Shown here piece by piece: positions 29,245 to 39,448 of a stretch of DNA of 64,000 nt. Under the pieces are notes generated by a model. It made no database searches. It saw nothing but the letters and a program-made list of their open reading frames with translations, and was not told the origin of the DNA. The DNA comes from Adiantum capillus-veneris (Eukaryota > Streptophyta > Polypodiopsida > Polypodiales > Pteridaceae), in contig CM043962.1 in NCBI GenBank assembly GCA_014529385.2, positions 123,184,470 to 123,248,469 of the forward strand, given 5' to 3'. Every line of letters begins with the position of its first letter. Within the stretch, counting starts at the first letter, position 1. A program made the translations under genes and the position numbers.

Positions 29245-31739
29245 GCTTCGAACTTTTTTAACAGGCCTTTAATTCTGAAGCACATTTCCTTCAATGAGGT
29301 GTTCTTGCTCTTCCACACACCCAACACTTGCTTCACCACTAACAAGGCATCACCTTTTATGCTCAACCTTCGAACCCCATGCTTCAAACAAATGTGTAAT
29401 CCGGCTTCCAATGTAGCATATTCAGCCTCATTGTTACTATGCGCATCCGATTTGAACCCTCTCTTGCATACGAGCTTCCCCTCTGGATCATAAAGTGCTA
29501 TACCCCCTGAAGCTGCATCGTGGCTCTTTGTGTATGAACCATCAAAGAACAACACATGTGCATTTCTGATCTGTGGCACTTCTTCAACTACCTTTCTCAC
29601 CACCTCTTCCTTAACAATAAGGGGATTCTCCTTGTAGGTCAACAAATCAGCTAGGGTAGCCCTTGTACTATCTTCCACTAGAAAAGAGAACTCAAACTCT
29701 TGCAACTCAATTAGCCATTTCTTCACCACATTTGACATGTTAGTACCATTAATTAATTGTGGCAAAAAGGCATAACTCGTCAAGAAAACAAAAGGCCGTG
29801 GTAGCAAGTAATGACGAAATCGTCGACAAGCAAATATTACACTGGCAATCACTAGCTCTACTTCCGATAACTTTCTCTCCGCTACCAACTTCACTCGGCT
29901 TGCACAATACACTGGCCTCATATAATGGCTGCCCTTCCCCTTTTGCAATAGCATGGCTCCAATGGCATCATCCCCTACTGATGGATTTACATAAAAAACT
30001 TTCTCCCAATCAGGAGCCTGCATGGCTGACAACCCCCCTAACACCTCTTTCACCTCTTGAAACACTTCTTCACACTTGTCATCCCATTGCAATGGATCAT
30101 GCTTTGCCACTTGCTGTAATGGATAAAGAAGCTGCGAAGACAATGGAATAAACCGTGCCATGTACTTCACTTTTTGTATAAAGGTTGCCAATTGCTTCGT
30201 ACTCATAGGTGATGGAAGAAGAATAATAGAGTTCACCTTATCTGGATCAGCCTCAATGCCATTTTCTGACACCACATGGCCCAATAACTTCACCCTTGGC
30301 CGTGCTAGATGACATTTCTTTGGATTTAGTTGTCCTCCACATTCATCATATCGAGCCAATACCATCTGCAGCTTCTCATGGAGTTCAGCCCTACTGCTAT
30401 AGACACAGAAGTCATCCATAAAAGCTTTAACACAACTACCAATGAATGGTTCCAACACCCAATTCGCTCTCTCTTGATAGAAAGATGGTCCATTTGACAA
30501 CCCAAACGGCAACACTGTGTAGCAATAGCAGCCCCATGGCATAATGAAAGTTGTCTTTGTGCGGTCTTTAAGAGCAATCTTCAATTGAAAATAGGCTGAA
30601 AAACCATCACACACACTGTACCTCTCATAACCTGCCACTGAATCCAAGATCTGATCAATGAATGGAAGAGGATATGGGTTCTTCTTAGTGGCTGCATTTA
30701 AGGGTTTAAAATCTACACAAATCCTCCACTTCCCATCCTTCTTTGGACTGACTACTACTGGACTCACCCATTCTGTGGTCTCCACAGGGACTATGAACCT
30801 TGCCTTCAACAACTTGTCCACCTCTACCCGCAAGGCTTCCATTTGCTCTTGAACCATCCTTCTTAGCCTTTGCCGCACTGGCTTAGCACCTTCTTTCAGC
30901 TCTATATGCATCTCTTCACCCTTGAACTTTCTGATCTCTTCATATGAAGTAATGAACAAATCAGGAAAACTAGCCAGCATATGCAAAAATATATCCTTCT
31001 CCATAGCTGAGAGGTCTCCACTAATCATTTGCGTCATTAATTCCTGCTTCTTTGACAACTCAACCTTGGTTTGCATCAGCCCTTCAATCACTTCATAAGG
31101 CCCTTCACTTTCATCTTCAACTTCATTCGCAAATGCGACTAAACCACACTCCTGGATTTCTTTATCCATCAAAATAAATGCAACATCAGCATCCTCATCA
31201 CTGCTAGTAGTGCTATCACTGTCCTCATCTGTCACCGTGGAAGAGTCTTCATCACTAGACTCATCCTCATCTTCATAAAGCTCCTCTAATCGTTTCCTTG
31301 TGTCCATATTATAAAGCTTCTTGGTACCTGTCTTTCCATAGAGGCTAATCGTACCATGTCGCCAATCTTGAACAGATCCCACTGCACGTAACCATGGTCT
31401 GCCCAGTATAATAGGATATGCTCCCAACCCTGCTGGCATCACATGAAAATCAACCACTGCCTTTGCATCATATGCCTCCACTTCTAAGCTCTTTACAACA
31501 CCCAAGCATTTTACTTTTTGATGGTTTGCCAATCTGATCCGAAAACCTAACACCCCAGCCACTGTGAGACCCATCTTCTCAACGCATGAGTGTGTTATGA
31601 CGCATATTTGGGCTCCGCCATCCACATAACCTTGTCCCAAATTTTTCCTTTTATGCCACACATCTACTATTGGACAAATGTCTGGTAGCTCGTCCATTGC
31701 CAACACCTTCACTGAACCTCTCTCTGGCTCTTTCTCCAT
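29214..31739 (-). CDS. pol: Protease, reverse transcriptase and dual RNase H of element A
   Basis: The 841-aa frame starts at a true ATG and overlaps the end of Gag by 31 bases in the -1 frame, so frameshifting or reinitiation is likely. The protease motif reads YVDGGAQICVI (a DGG variant seen in some plant elements) with ILGRPWL downstream. RT shows YSVCDGFSAYFQLK, LPFGLSNGPSFYQ and AFMDDFCVYS. The first RNase H lacks its usual leading aspartate motif (VNPSVGDDAIG). A second, archaeal-type RNase H follows with LFFDGSYT, NNEAEYATLEAGL and IKGDALLVV. Such paired RNase H domains are characteristic of the Tat lineage. A frameshift truncates the last residues. Confidence 0.85.
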   Translation of the reverse strand: MEKEPERGSVKVLAMDELPDICPIVDVWHKRKNLGQGYVDGGAQICVITHSCVEKMGLTVAGVLGFRIRLANHQKVKCLGVVKSLEVEAYDAKAVVDFHVMPAGLGAYPIILGRPWLRAVGSVQDWRHGTISLYGKTGTKKLYNMDTRKRLEELYEDEDESSDEDSSTVTDEDSDSTTSSDEDADVAFILMDKEIQECGLVAFANEVEDESEGPYEVIEGLMQTKVELSKKQELMTQMISGDLSAMEKDIFLHMLASFPDLFITSYEEIRKFKGEEMHIELKEGAKPVRQRLRRMVQEQMEALRVEVDKLLKARFIVPVETTEWVSPVVVSPKKDGKWRICVDFKPLNAATKKNPYPLPFIDQILDSVAGYERYSVCDGFSAYFQLKIALKDRTKTTFIMPWGCYCYTVLPFGLSNGPSFYQERANWVLEPFIGSCVKAFMDDFCVYSSRAELHEKLQMVLARYDECGGQLNPKKCHLARPRVKLLGHVVSENGIEADPDKVNSIILLPSPMSTKQLATFIQKVKYMARFIPLSSQLLYPLQQVAKHDPLQWDDKCEEVFQEVKEVLGGLSAMQAPDWEKVFYVNPSVGDDAIGAMLLQKGKGSHYMRPVYCASRVKLVAERKLSEVELVIASVIFACRRFRHYLLPRPFVFLTSYAFLPQLINGTNMSNVVKKWLIELQEFEFSFLVEDSTRATLADLLTYKENPLIVKEEVVRKVVEEVPQIRNAHVLFFDGSYTKSHDAASGGIALYDPEGKLVCKRGFKSDAHSNNEAEYATLEAGLHICLKHGVRRLSIKGDALLVVKQVLGVWKSKNTSLKEMCFRIKGLLKKFEAWIIRHMNVL

Positions 31740-33151
31740 TGGGTTAACACCTTAGGCACCATCTCTATAAGCTGCCCAAAATTAACATCTGCCTTCCTGC
31801 TCGTCAGATCCTCCTTCAAGTCATAGCTTAATTGCCCATCCCCTAGTGGAAAATCTGAAACATGAAACTTTCGACGAGCTCTCCTTTTTCTCTTGGCCTT
31901 GACATCCTCGCCTTCATGGCTCTTTCCTTTCTTCTTACTAGGACCTGGGGCACTTCTTCCTTCCTTATCCTCTGTGGTCCTCTTCCCAATAGGCATCACT
32001 AATGTATCCTCTAGCTTTGATGCCTTCTCCAAGGTGACTACACTTAGCACTTTTGTCTTCCCTTTTTCCTCCTGGGTCAGTCCATTGGTTCCTTCGTCTC
32101 CCTTAATTTCGATGCCATAATCATTTGACCTAGTTAGCACCTGTCTTGGCAATGGATACATGTCTCCCCCCATCCTTGGTGGCTTATCACATTGCGGGCT
32201 GATGTGACCCAACCCTCCACAATTATAACATGTGGGCGTCTGCCTCCAAAACCTACCATTGCTTTGTCCAACACCATTCCTAGGCCTTTCTTCACCTCCT
32301 TGCTGATTTGCAAACCTCCCTCGACCTCGATTATTTCCCACTTGACCTAGCATGTTTAGGCTGAGATTCTTCATCAAATCTACCATTTGCCTCATATCTT
32401 GCCTTAGCCCATCATCTTGCACTACTGTAGTGACCACTGCTGGCATAACCTGAGTAGTAACAGGAACTACTGGTTCATGATGAACCCCTGACATGCGCCC
32501 TTGTAAAGACTCTATAGGCTGAAATTCAGACCTCATTGGCAAAGACTCCACCCCTAACTGGCTCATTTTCCTCAGCTTCCACTCTTTGTTCCTTGCTACC
32601 TCTAGTGCATCCTCATATGTCCTAGGCTTCTTTAGCTCCACTCTCCAACGTATATTCTCCCAAAGACCAGCCAAGAACCTGTCCTTCTTCATCATGTCAG
32701 GTGGGGGTACTTGTGGTGCTAAAGCCTTGCACATTCGCTCCCATGCCGATGAAAACTTATGTATGTACGCATCTACTGGCTCACCTTCCTTTTGCACCAA
32801 AGCCTGTACTTCTTGCCACACCTTGTCAAGATCTTCTATCTTCACAAACTCCACTTCCAACCCATGTCGTAGATTGTCCCAACTCAACCTTACAGGTGGA
32901 TCAGCCACACGCAACTCCTCTTCAAATGCTTTACACCAAACTCGTGCATCACTCTTCAAACAAATTTGGAGAAGGCGTAACATTTGCGTAGGGTCATGAA
33001 TCTGGTTGCTAATGCAGGCAACCTCCATCTTTTCCAAAAATTCTTCCACATCTTCATCACTTCTTCCATGAAACTCTGGATAAGAGAAAGCCATGGCTAC
33101 CCAAATTATGATGCTTTGAGAACCCCTTCGAACACACGTGCAAGAACCCAA
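31709..33151 (-). CDS. gag: Gag of element A
   Basis: The best start is the ATG at 33094 (MAFSYPEFHGRSDEDVEEF); the upstream 19 codons look like leader. The capsid section shows FLEKMEVACISN, WCKAFEEEL and VDAYIHKFSSAWERM, typical of retrotransposon Gag. One classical zinc knuckle, CYNCGGLGHISPQC, lies at about residue 320. A basic KKKGKSH / KRKRRARRKF stretch near the end probably binds RNA. The frame is intact for 481 codons and overlaps pol. Confidence 0.85.
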   Translation of the reverse strand: MGSCTCVRRGSQSIIIWVAMAFSYPEFHGRSDEDVEEFLEKMEVACISNQIHDPTQMLRLLQICLKSDARVWCKAFEEELRVADPPVRLSWDNLRHGLEVEFVKIEDLDKVWQEVQALVQKEGEPVDAYIHKFSSAWERMCKALAPQVPPPDMMKKDRFLAGLWENIRWRVELKKPRTYEDALEVARNKEWKLRKMSQLGVESLPMRSEFQPIESLQGRMSGVHHEPVVPVTTQVMPAVVTTVVQDDGLRQDMRQMVDLMKNLSLNMLGQVGNNRGRGRFANQQGGEERPRNGVGQSNGRFWRQTPTCYNCGGLGHISPQCDKPPRMGGDMYPLPRQVLTRSNDYGIEIKGDEGTNGLTQEEKGKTKVLSVVTLEKASKLEDTLVMPIGKRTTEDKEGRSAPGPSKKKGKSHEGEDVKAKRKRRARRKFHVSDFPLGDGQLSYDLKEDLTSRKADVNFGQLIEMVPKVLTQWRKSQREVQ

Positions 33152-34203
33152 AACTTTTCACTACCCAATCCCTAGAAACTTCAATGGAGATCATCTTTAG
33201 ATAAGGACAAACACATGCACATCAAATGAGTTTTCATAGTTGATCATTGGAATTACAACAGGCAAAGGACATTCCAGGATCTCTCTCAATCTTCTTGGCC
33301 CAAACATAAAGACTATGCGCTGCTGGAAAAAGATCTTCCTGGACACATGAACATTAATCTGAATTCTTTGAGTTAAATGAAAAGGAGTGAACTGAGGGCC
33401 ATTTTGATCATCCATTAAAGCCAACCATGAAGCTCCCAAGAAGGCACACCTGACTCAACCTCTGATTTTGCCAAAATTTCAGCAGCATAACAGCATAAAT
33501 GGCTCAAAATACCAAAAAACCACCCATCATAACTTGGGAAAATTTCGACAGAGTTTCCCCAGAAGTAGAGCAGTAGGAACCCAAAACATGGACTGTCTAT
33601 GTATGCATAAACTGTCAACAATAGAACCCGAGCATCAAGTAGGACTCACTAGTACATAGCCTATGGCGAGGTCACAAAAAGGGTGCTCCAGCTACCTGTA
33701 TCACCGAAAGGATCTCCACATTTGAGAATCCCCCAGCTCAATAAAAACCTCACGCTATCGACCCTCACACGAAGGCTAATGCAAATCGCGTATAGTCAAG
33801 TCTCAGAAATGACTATCTTCCAGACCAAGTCTCAAAAATGGCTGGGACTGCCAAATACAAACAAGTATGGCTCCACAAATGCGTACAATGGCAGTTTCCA
33901 CAAGTAACGTACAATCCAGCAGACAATGCACTCAAATAGGCGCCAAGTGATGCATACCCACAACAACTGCAAGTGACATCACTGCTAGTATATCACTGTA
34001 CTCCAGCTACCTGTACCTGTGTGAATCACCTGTACCTGTACCTGTACCTGTAACCTGTAACCTGTAACCTATAACCTGTAACCTGTAACCTGTAATCTGC
34101 CACCTGTAATCTGCAACCTGCAACCTGTAATCCCGAAGCTCGAAGCTCGAAGCTCGAAGCAGAAGGTACTCGAAGAAGATCCTCCGTGGGGGCGCCAAAA
34201 GAA
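33152..34203 (-). other. Leader of element A with PBS and short tandem repeats
   Basis: The PBS candidate TGGCGCCCCCACGGAGGA (34180-34197, minus strand) starts six bases after the LTR end. The tRNA is not obvious beyond the TGGCGCC. Next to it lie GAAGCTC repeats (about 34134-34160) and a run of CTGTAAC / CTGTAC heptamers and hexamers (about 34008-34130). The rest of the leader (33152-34000) shows nothing recognisable. Confidence 0.65.
34008..34160. repeat. Short tandem repeats in the leader of element A
   Basis: About five CTGTAC units pass into about ten CTGTAAC-type units with drift to CTGCAAC and CTGTAAT, then four CGAAGCT units. Both arrays lie between the PBS and Gag. Confidence 0.85.
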
Positions 34204-34378
34204 TGTGAGCGGGATGAAAACACACACAACGCCTCTATAACAACCCGACACACACTCTTGGGAAGATACACACACACACTATGGGGCACCACTCGGCTTA
34301 GACAACACACCTGGCCGAGACAGGGAACACACCTCTGGAGTGAGAGGAGAGAGACTATCCACTTGCCCACTCCACACA

Positions 34379-34417
<39 letters not shown>

Positions 34418-35362
34418 CCAAAAAACTCAGCTCAAAAGAGGAGAATTTCTGATGTTTAGATACAATTGAGCTTGGGCCAACACCAATGGGGCAAATAGCT
34501 CACACAATATGGGTAAAATAAGCCAGATACAATCACAAACTAGAGCAGAAACTTCGCTCATAGGAGAAACTTACACAGAAAAACAGCAAGAAAAGGGTGA
34601 GGAATTTGGCAAAACGGACAGCGCCATCGCGTCCAGAACGGCCCAAAACCCCAGTCTACAATGTCAAAGTGCTCAAATCCGACCTCGGATGAGCAGTTTA
34701 CGGCCAAAACAGGCTCCAAAATGAGCAAAAACACACCTGCCGCTGTTCCTCCTCTCTTCTCCACGTTTTTTCTGGTCTTCTCTCAGTTTTTTCAGTTCCC
34801 ACACTTAGATTTTTTACTTGTGCACCCTTGGCCTTTTAGATGACCTCAAACGGACCCCGAACAGGCCAAAAACTGACCTCGCAGTGCATAGTTGTCACCT
34901 TTTTGCATCATTCGCACACTTGGCACTCAGCTTTTTTCCAATAATGCATCTCGCCACCACGTGAAGTGGCCCCAAAAAGTGGTCCTAATGATGACCTTTC
35001 TGCATAACTCTCACCAGAAAACACCCACGTTGTGTCCGTCCTCATCCGCGTGCAAATATTGACCTCGTTCGCCCTCCTGACGCCACTAGATGCCATCTGA
35101 CGCACCTGCTGACCTCACGTCGTCGGCCCGCGGATAGCTTCCTCGAGAAGTTTTACGCGCTACCAACTCCTCCTTATTGTAGAAAAAACATAGTGGTACT
35201 GGTAATAGTGAAAATTGATGCACTATGTACACCCTGTCCTACCTGTACACATGTGGGCCCCACGTAACCACCTAGCTCTGAAAAATGGGCAATTCTTTAT
35301 TTGATGCACCATGCATGTATATGTACATATGCGCAATCCCTTGCTCCAAAAAACTCCTGACA
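34204..35362 (-). repeat. 5' LTR of element A
   Basis: TGT...ACA ends, matching 26587-27738. It borders the PBS on its low-coordinate side, which sets minus-strand orientation. Confidence 0.93.
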
Positions 35363-36098
35363 CCGCCAAGTAATCTACCTATGTCCTCCTACACCGTTCT
35401 TCAGTCATCACGCCCGTTTACCATGCAAATCATATCGGAATTGCACGAAACTTGAAGGGGAGCTACAGGGGATTATCAGGAACATGTCCTCTCGCTGTCA
35501 CAGCATTCTGGAGAGGTATAACGATCGCGATCGTTCGTCCCAAAGTCAACAAAAACAGCGAACAGATGATCCTAATGGGTCGTTTTAGGGTCCCGAAAGC
35601 CTCTCATAGGATCAAAACAACATAAAACACGCATATAGACAATCAAAACAGCGATTTAAGGCCTCAAACTCGTAGTCGAAAACCTTCACCGAATCTTGAA
35701 TGATTACACTTGAATGAAAGAACAAGAGGAGAGGAACACAATGCAATACTCAAATCTGAATTTGGATTACCATAGCCGCAATGACGAAGATTACAAGCTT
35801 GAACAAGAAGGAGCTCTCAACTGTACGCTGTCTTCTCAGTTCTCCATTCAAAAGATTATCCCCCAACTTACAAAAAGTGACCTTTATAGATTAGGTCTTT
35901 ACAAAATGGCTTGTCCGGCCATAAGCCCCTAATCCTAAAACTGGCTCTCTAATATACAATTGCTCCCATAAGAATAATCATATATCCTTGAAAATTTCTC
36001 GGCTTAGAGATGCTTCTTTACAAAAGAATTTTGCAATGGTTTCTCAGAAAATTATGGTCCTTCTGCCTACGATCGCTTGTTGCTTCGTCCATTAAACA
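35363..36098 (-). repeat. 3' LTR of element B, proximal part
   Basis: Matches about 53004-53735 of the 5' LTR. It includes a TATA box on the minus strand (TATAAAGG, 35881-35888) and a copy of the CGATCGCGATCG core (35522-35533). The first four bases, CCGC, are the target duplication made by element A. Confidence 0.92.
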
Positions 36099-36112
36099 CT
36101 CCCCCCTTCCTT
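36099..36112 (-). promoter_or_regulatory. Terminal polypurine tract of element B
   Basis: On the minus strand AAGGAAGGGGGGAG abuts TGTTTAATGG, the start of the 3' LTR. Confidence 0.85.
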
Positions 36113-36162
36113 ATCCTTGCACGCCCTCGTGGATTTTCAGTGCTTTGGCCGTTGATGTGGCT

Positions 36163-39100
36163 CTAATGAAGCGAGTGTCGCTGAAAAGCTTCTGGTTCGC
36201 AGGACGGCTTCGAGGGCTTCTTGATGCTGTCTGAATGGATTTTCAGATAAGGTGTGTTGGTATTCCACGTACCGTGCCTTGAGGTCCTTCGCCATGGGAT
36301 GGAAAATCCTTGAATCAATTTCGAAGAATCCTGTGAGACGAAGGCCTCTTCAAATGTCTGCAAGTAGTGTGATGGCAGGTACATTAGCCTAGAGTACATG
36401 GCCATCAAGATGTGTCGTGGCGGTGAATCCTGTAGATTCCAGCAGATGCCTCTGTGTCCTTCCAAGAACAGATTCCAGAGATGATCGTCACCTTTAGTGT
36501 CTTTAAACACCTGGATGCAGGTGACGATCATCCGAGCTATCTTTACTAACATCTGGCACGCCAAATCAGGGACATCCCGCAACAAGGTGACTGTTGAGTT
36601 TAGTGTGCTGACCATGTAAGCCATTGTAGGGGGTTTCTGCGTTGTCAGAATCGGGTAATTTAGCTCGTGCTGCCTCGACCCCTTCCAAGTGCGTCTTCGA
36701 GGGACAGGGCAAAATGTAGGATCTATTTGTATATGTTGAGGAGCGTTGTGGTAATTTGTTAGATCCTGTGGCCTTTTGTCCAACCACTTCTGCCTCCACT
36801 TGGGGTGGTCATCGACAAGCACCTGAGCTTCTTCCACTGTGAGTGCAATGCCTTCGTAACCCCCTTCTTTGTTTCGTGGCAAGGCAAGCCGCATCTTTTC
36901 TTTCCACAAATTTGCTGCATGGCATAGCAGAGGAAACGGGAGGTATTCGTGGCCAAATCCTTCCACCTGCTCTTCTGGTTGTAAGTATGCAAGGGCTGTT
37001 GACTCCAGTATCTTCTTTTCATAGAGCATATACTCCTTGGCTGGCCCCTCTGGCATGTCTCGAATGCTTTCACTGAGTTCATCTCTTATGTCCAGATCGG
37101 GCCCTTCAAATTCCTGCTCCTGTTGCCCTTGGTGTGATGTTCCAGGCAAATCTCGCGCTTGTTGTCCAGGCAGCAGTTGTGGTTGAGTCTGGGCCTTGTC
37201 TGCTTTGATCTGCTGTTGAAAAAGCAGATCTTCTTTTTCCTTTAGCAGCGTGTCACCGATCTGTTTTTGAATATGTAGTTCAGCGCTTGCTTGAGCTAGT
37301 TGCTGCTCCATTTCTTTTAACTTTAGCTCATTTGCCACCGTCTGGGACACCATCCTTGATACGAGCAGCTGTCTTTGAAGCTTTTCTTGCTCTAGTGTTC
37401 ACTGCTGTGGCATTGTCAGATGTTGAGACCAATGGGCCAGTAGGTTCCTGATTCTCCATTAGAGTTGTTAGAGTGCCCTTGATCATGCTGTAGGAGCTGC
37501 TAAGCCTTTGGAATCTTGCACTCTCGTAGGTGAATTGCTCTGTTGCTTTCTGGACTCTTGCCGTCAGCTCTTGGCACTCTTTCTCTTTGACGGTCAAGTC
37601 TGTCCTGATGTCCACCAAATCTTTGATCAGAGACTGAGCCTGTTGTTGCTCAAGGTCCCTTTCCTCCGTTATGCGTTCTAATTGCGTCCTCAGGCTCTCT
37701 AACTCTTCTTGCTCTGATGCTTGCTTTCGTTGGGCTTCATGTACATGTCTTTCCTTCTCACTGAGCACCACATTCTGACACTGGAATTGCCGTTCTAAAT
37801 CCTGTAGAGTTTGCCTGTAATCAAATCCAGCCACTGCTTGGCAGGCTTCTTGGTATCCGATGGATTCTGTAGGTGGTATAATTTCCTTTTGCGAGGTTGA
37901 AGGGGGAGGAGTTGGTTGTTTTTTGTTCGATGGAAAAGGGGGAGGAGGAGGAGATTTTGGTGAAGGAGGAGACAATTTTCTAGGCGAGGGAGGAGGCGGA
38001 CTTGATTCTTCTTGCACACGTCTCTTCTTGGAAGTCTCCTCTCCTTGTTGCGAAGCAGATGCTTCCGCTTTTCTTTTCTTTAAAATCCTGATTATTCTTT
38101 GGCGGGTGAGGTCCGTTGTCCGTCGCGCTTCGAGATTCCTATCTCTCTGGATCTTCTTAAGCTGTTCTGCCTAATTTTCCTCATCAGCGGCGTCTTTCTC
38201 CTTCGTTCCTTCAGTGGACTGCGAAGAAATGTCCACCTCCGTAGCCTTTTGTTCTGCTTCTAACCTTTGCTTCTTAGCCCGTAGGCGAGTTGCATTTTCT
38301 ATCCTTTCTTGCCTTTCCCTTTCGAGTCTTCTTCTTTGTGCCTGTTGTGTTTCAACCGCTCGAGCCTGTCTGTCAGCCCGCAATTTGGTTCGTCTTTCTT
38401 CGACTCTTTTCTGAGCTTCTGCATATGCTTTTTGCAGGTCCGACTGCGGTACTGCACTTCTCTCTCCTCTTTTTCTCTCGAGCGGCTTTGTTGAATCTTC
38501 CTCCTCACTTTCCTCAAACTCTGAAGGCACTTTGTCTTTAGATTCTTGAGACTTTCCTTCGTCATTTGTCTCCGTTTTCTCTTCATCACTCGAAATTTTA
38601 TTAGTGGCCTTTGCTGAGCGCGATGATGTCGCGCTAGGGGTCGTCCTTACGGAATGTGCAACCAGCTTAGCTTTCTGGATCAAGGCCGTTTGTGAGCTGG
38701 CAGCTGGCAAATCTTCGATCATTCCCAAAGCCTTGTATGCTATTCTGGTTAGCATCGGCCCTGCACTCATGTAGGTTTTTTTTTTTTGCCGAGCTTTTCA
38801 AATTTGCTTCAATCAGATTATCCAGAATATAAGAACCGTAGTCGCAGCGAATGTATCTATTTTCTGCTGTCACTAGAGCCATGACTACCGCAATGTGCAG
38901 GATTGGCTCTTTATAGCGAGGAGGCTTTTGAACTCTGAAATGCTGAGATATCAATCTCATCGGCAATTCCAGCTCTCCGTAGATCATGTCACTGTATTTG
39001 TATTTGTTTCCCTTCACTTTGACGAATGCCTTCTCATTGTCCAGTGACTTTGTCTTTGCTAGAAAATCGTGTTGCCCTGGGAGGAAATGCAAGGCTTCAT

Positions 39101-39448
39101 TGATGATTTCCTTCGTGATCTTTACTTTCACCTTCGACCCACCTTTGACCCGTCCTTGTCTGTGAGCATTGCCTGCCCATCATATTGTATCGAGCTCATG
39201 AGCTCGTATGCCCTCATGTAATCTGTCCCCCATGGCTGCTATCTGAAAAATTGTTCCAAGTGTACAGCTCGCACTACCTCTATTACCTCCGGCCTTTGGT
39301 GGAGATTCCATATCTCTCGTGGCATGATAGTTGTCTTCACCAAGTGACCATCCGCATCCTTAAACTTCGAGATGAATATGTGGGCAGGGATTTGAACCAG
39401 TATCTCATCCGAGATGTGAGCCTTTTCATTTGTGGCGAGCTCCTCCAC
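36163..39448 (-). pseudogene. Decayed ORF-X of element B
   Basis: Broken frames follow ORF-X of element C in order. These are an N-terminal block with FISKFKDADGHLVKTTIMPREI (39448-39239), LTRIAYKALGM (near 38735), K/E-rich and proline-rich linkers (38600-37860), a long coiled-coil stretch (37830-37200), then WRQKWLDKRP, FCPVPRRRTWK, DLACQMLVKIAR and LPSHYLQTFEEAF (36830-36340). At least four frameshifts separate the pieces, one at a T12 run near 38777. The proline-rich SPPPPPF segment near 37950 has no match in element C. The protein is divergent from C's, so ORF-X is an old, retained component and not a recent capture. Confidence 0.8.

Larger units (their letters stand above)
26587..35362 (-). 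mobile_element. Ty3/gypsy element A (Tat-like, dual RNase H), nested in B's LTR
   Basis: LTRs of 1,152 and 1,159 bp (26587-27738 and 34204-35362) have TGT...ACA ends and are about 98% identical by eye (some 18 substitutions plus (AC)n length changes). CCGC lies on both sides (26583-26586 and 35363-35366), and element B's other LTR shows the uninterrupted target there (TTACCGCCAAG at about 53000). Internally it encodes Gag, protease, RT, a degenerate RNase H, a second archaeal-type RNase H and integrase. Two frameshifts break pol. Confidence 0.93.
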
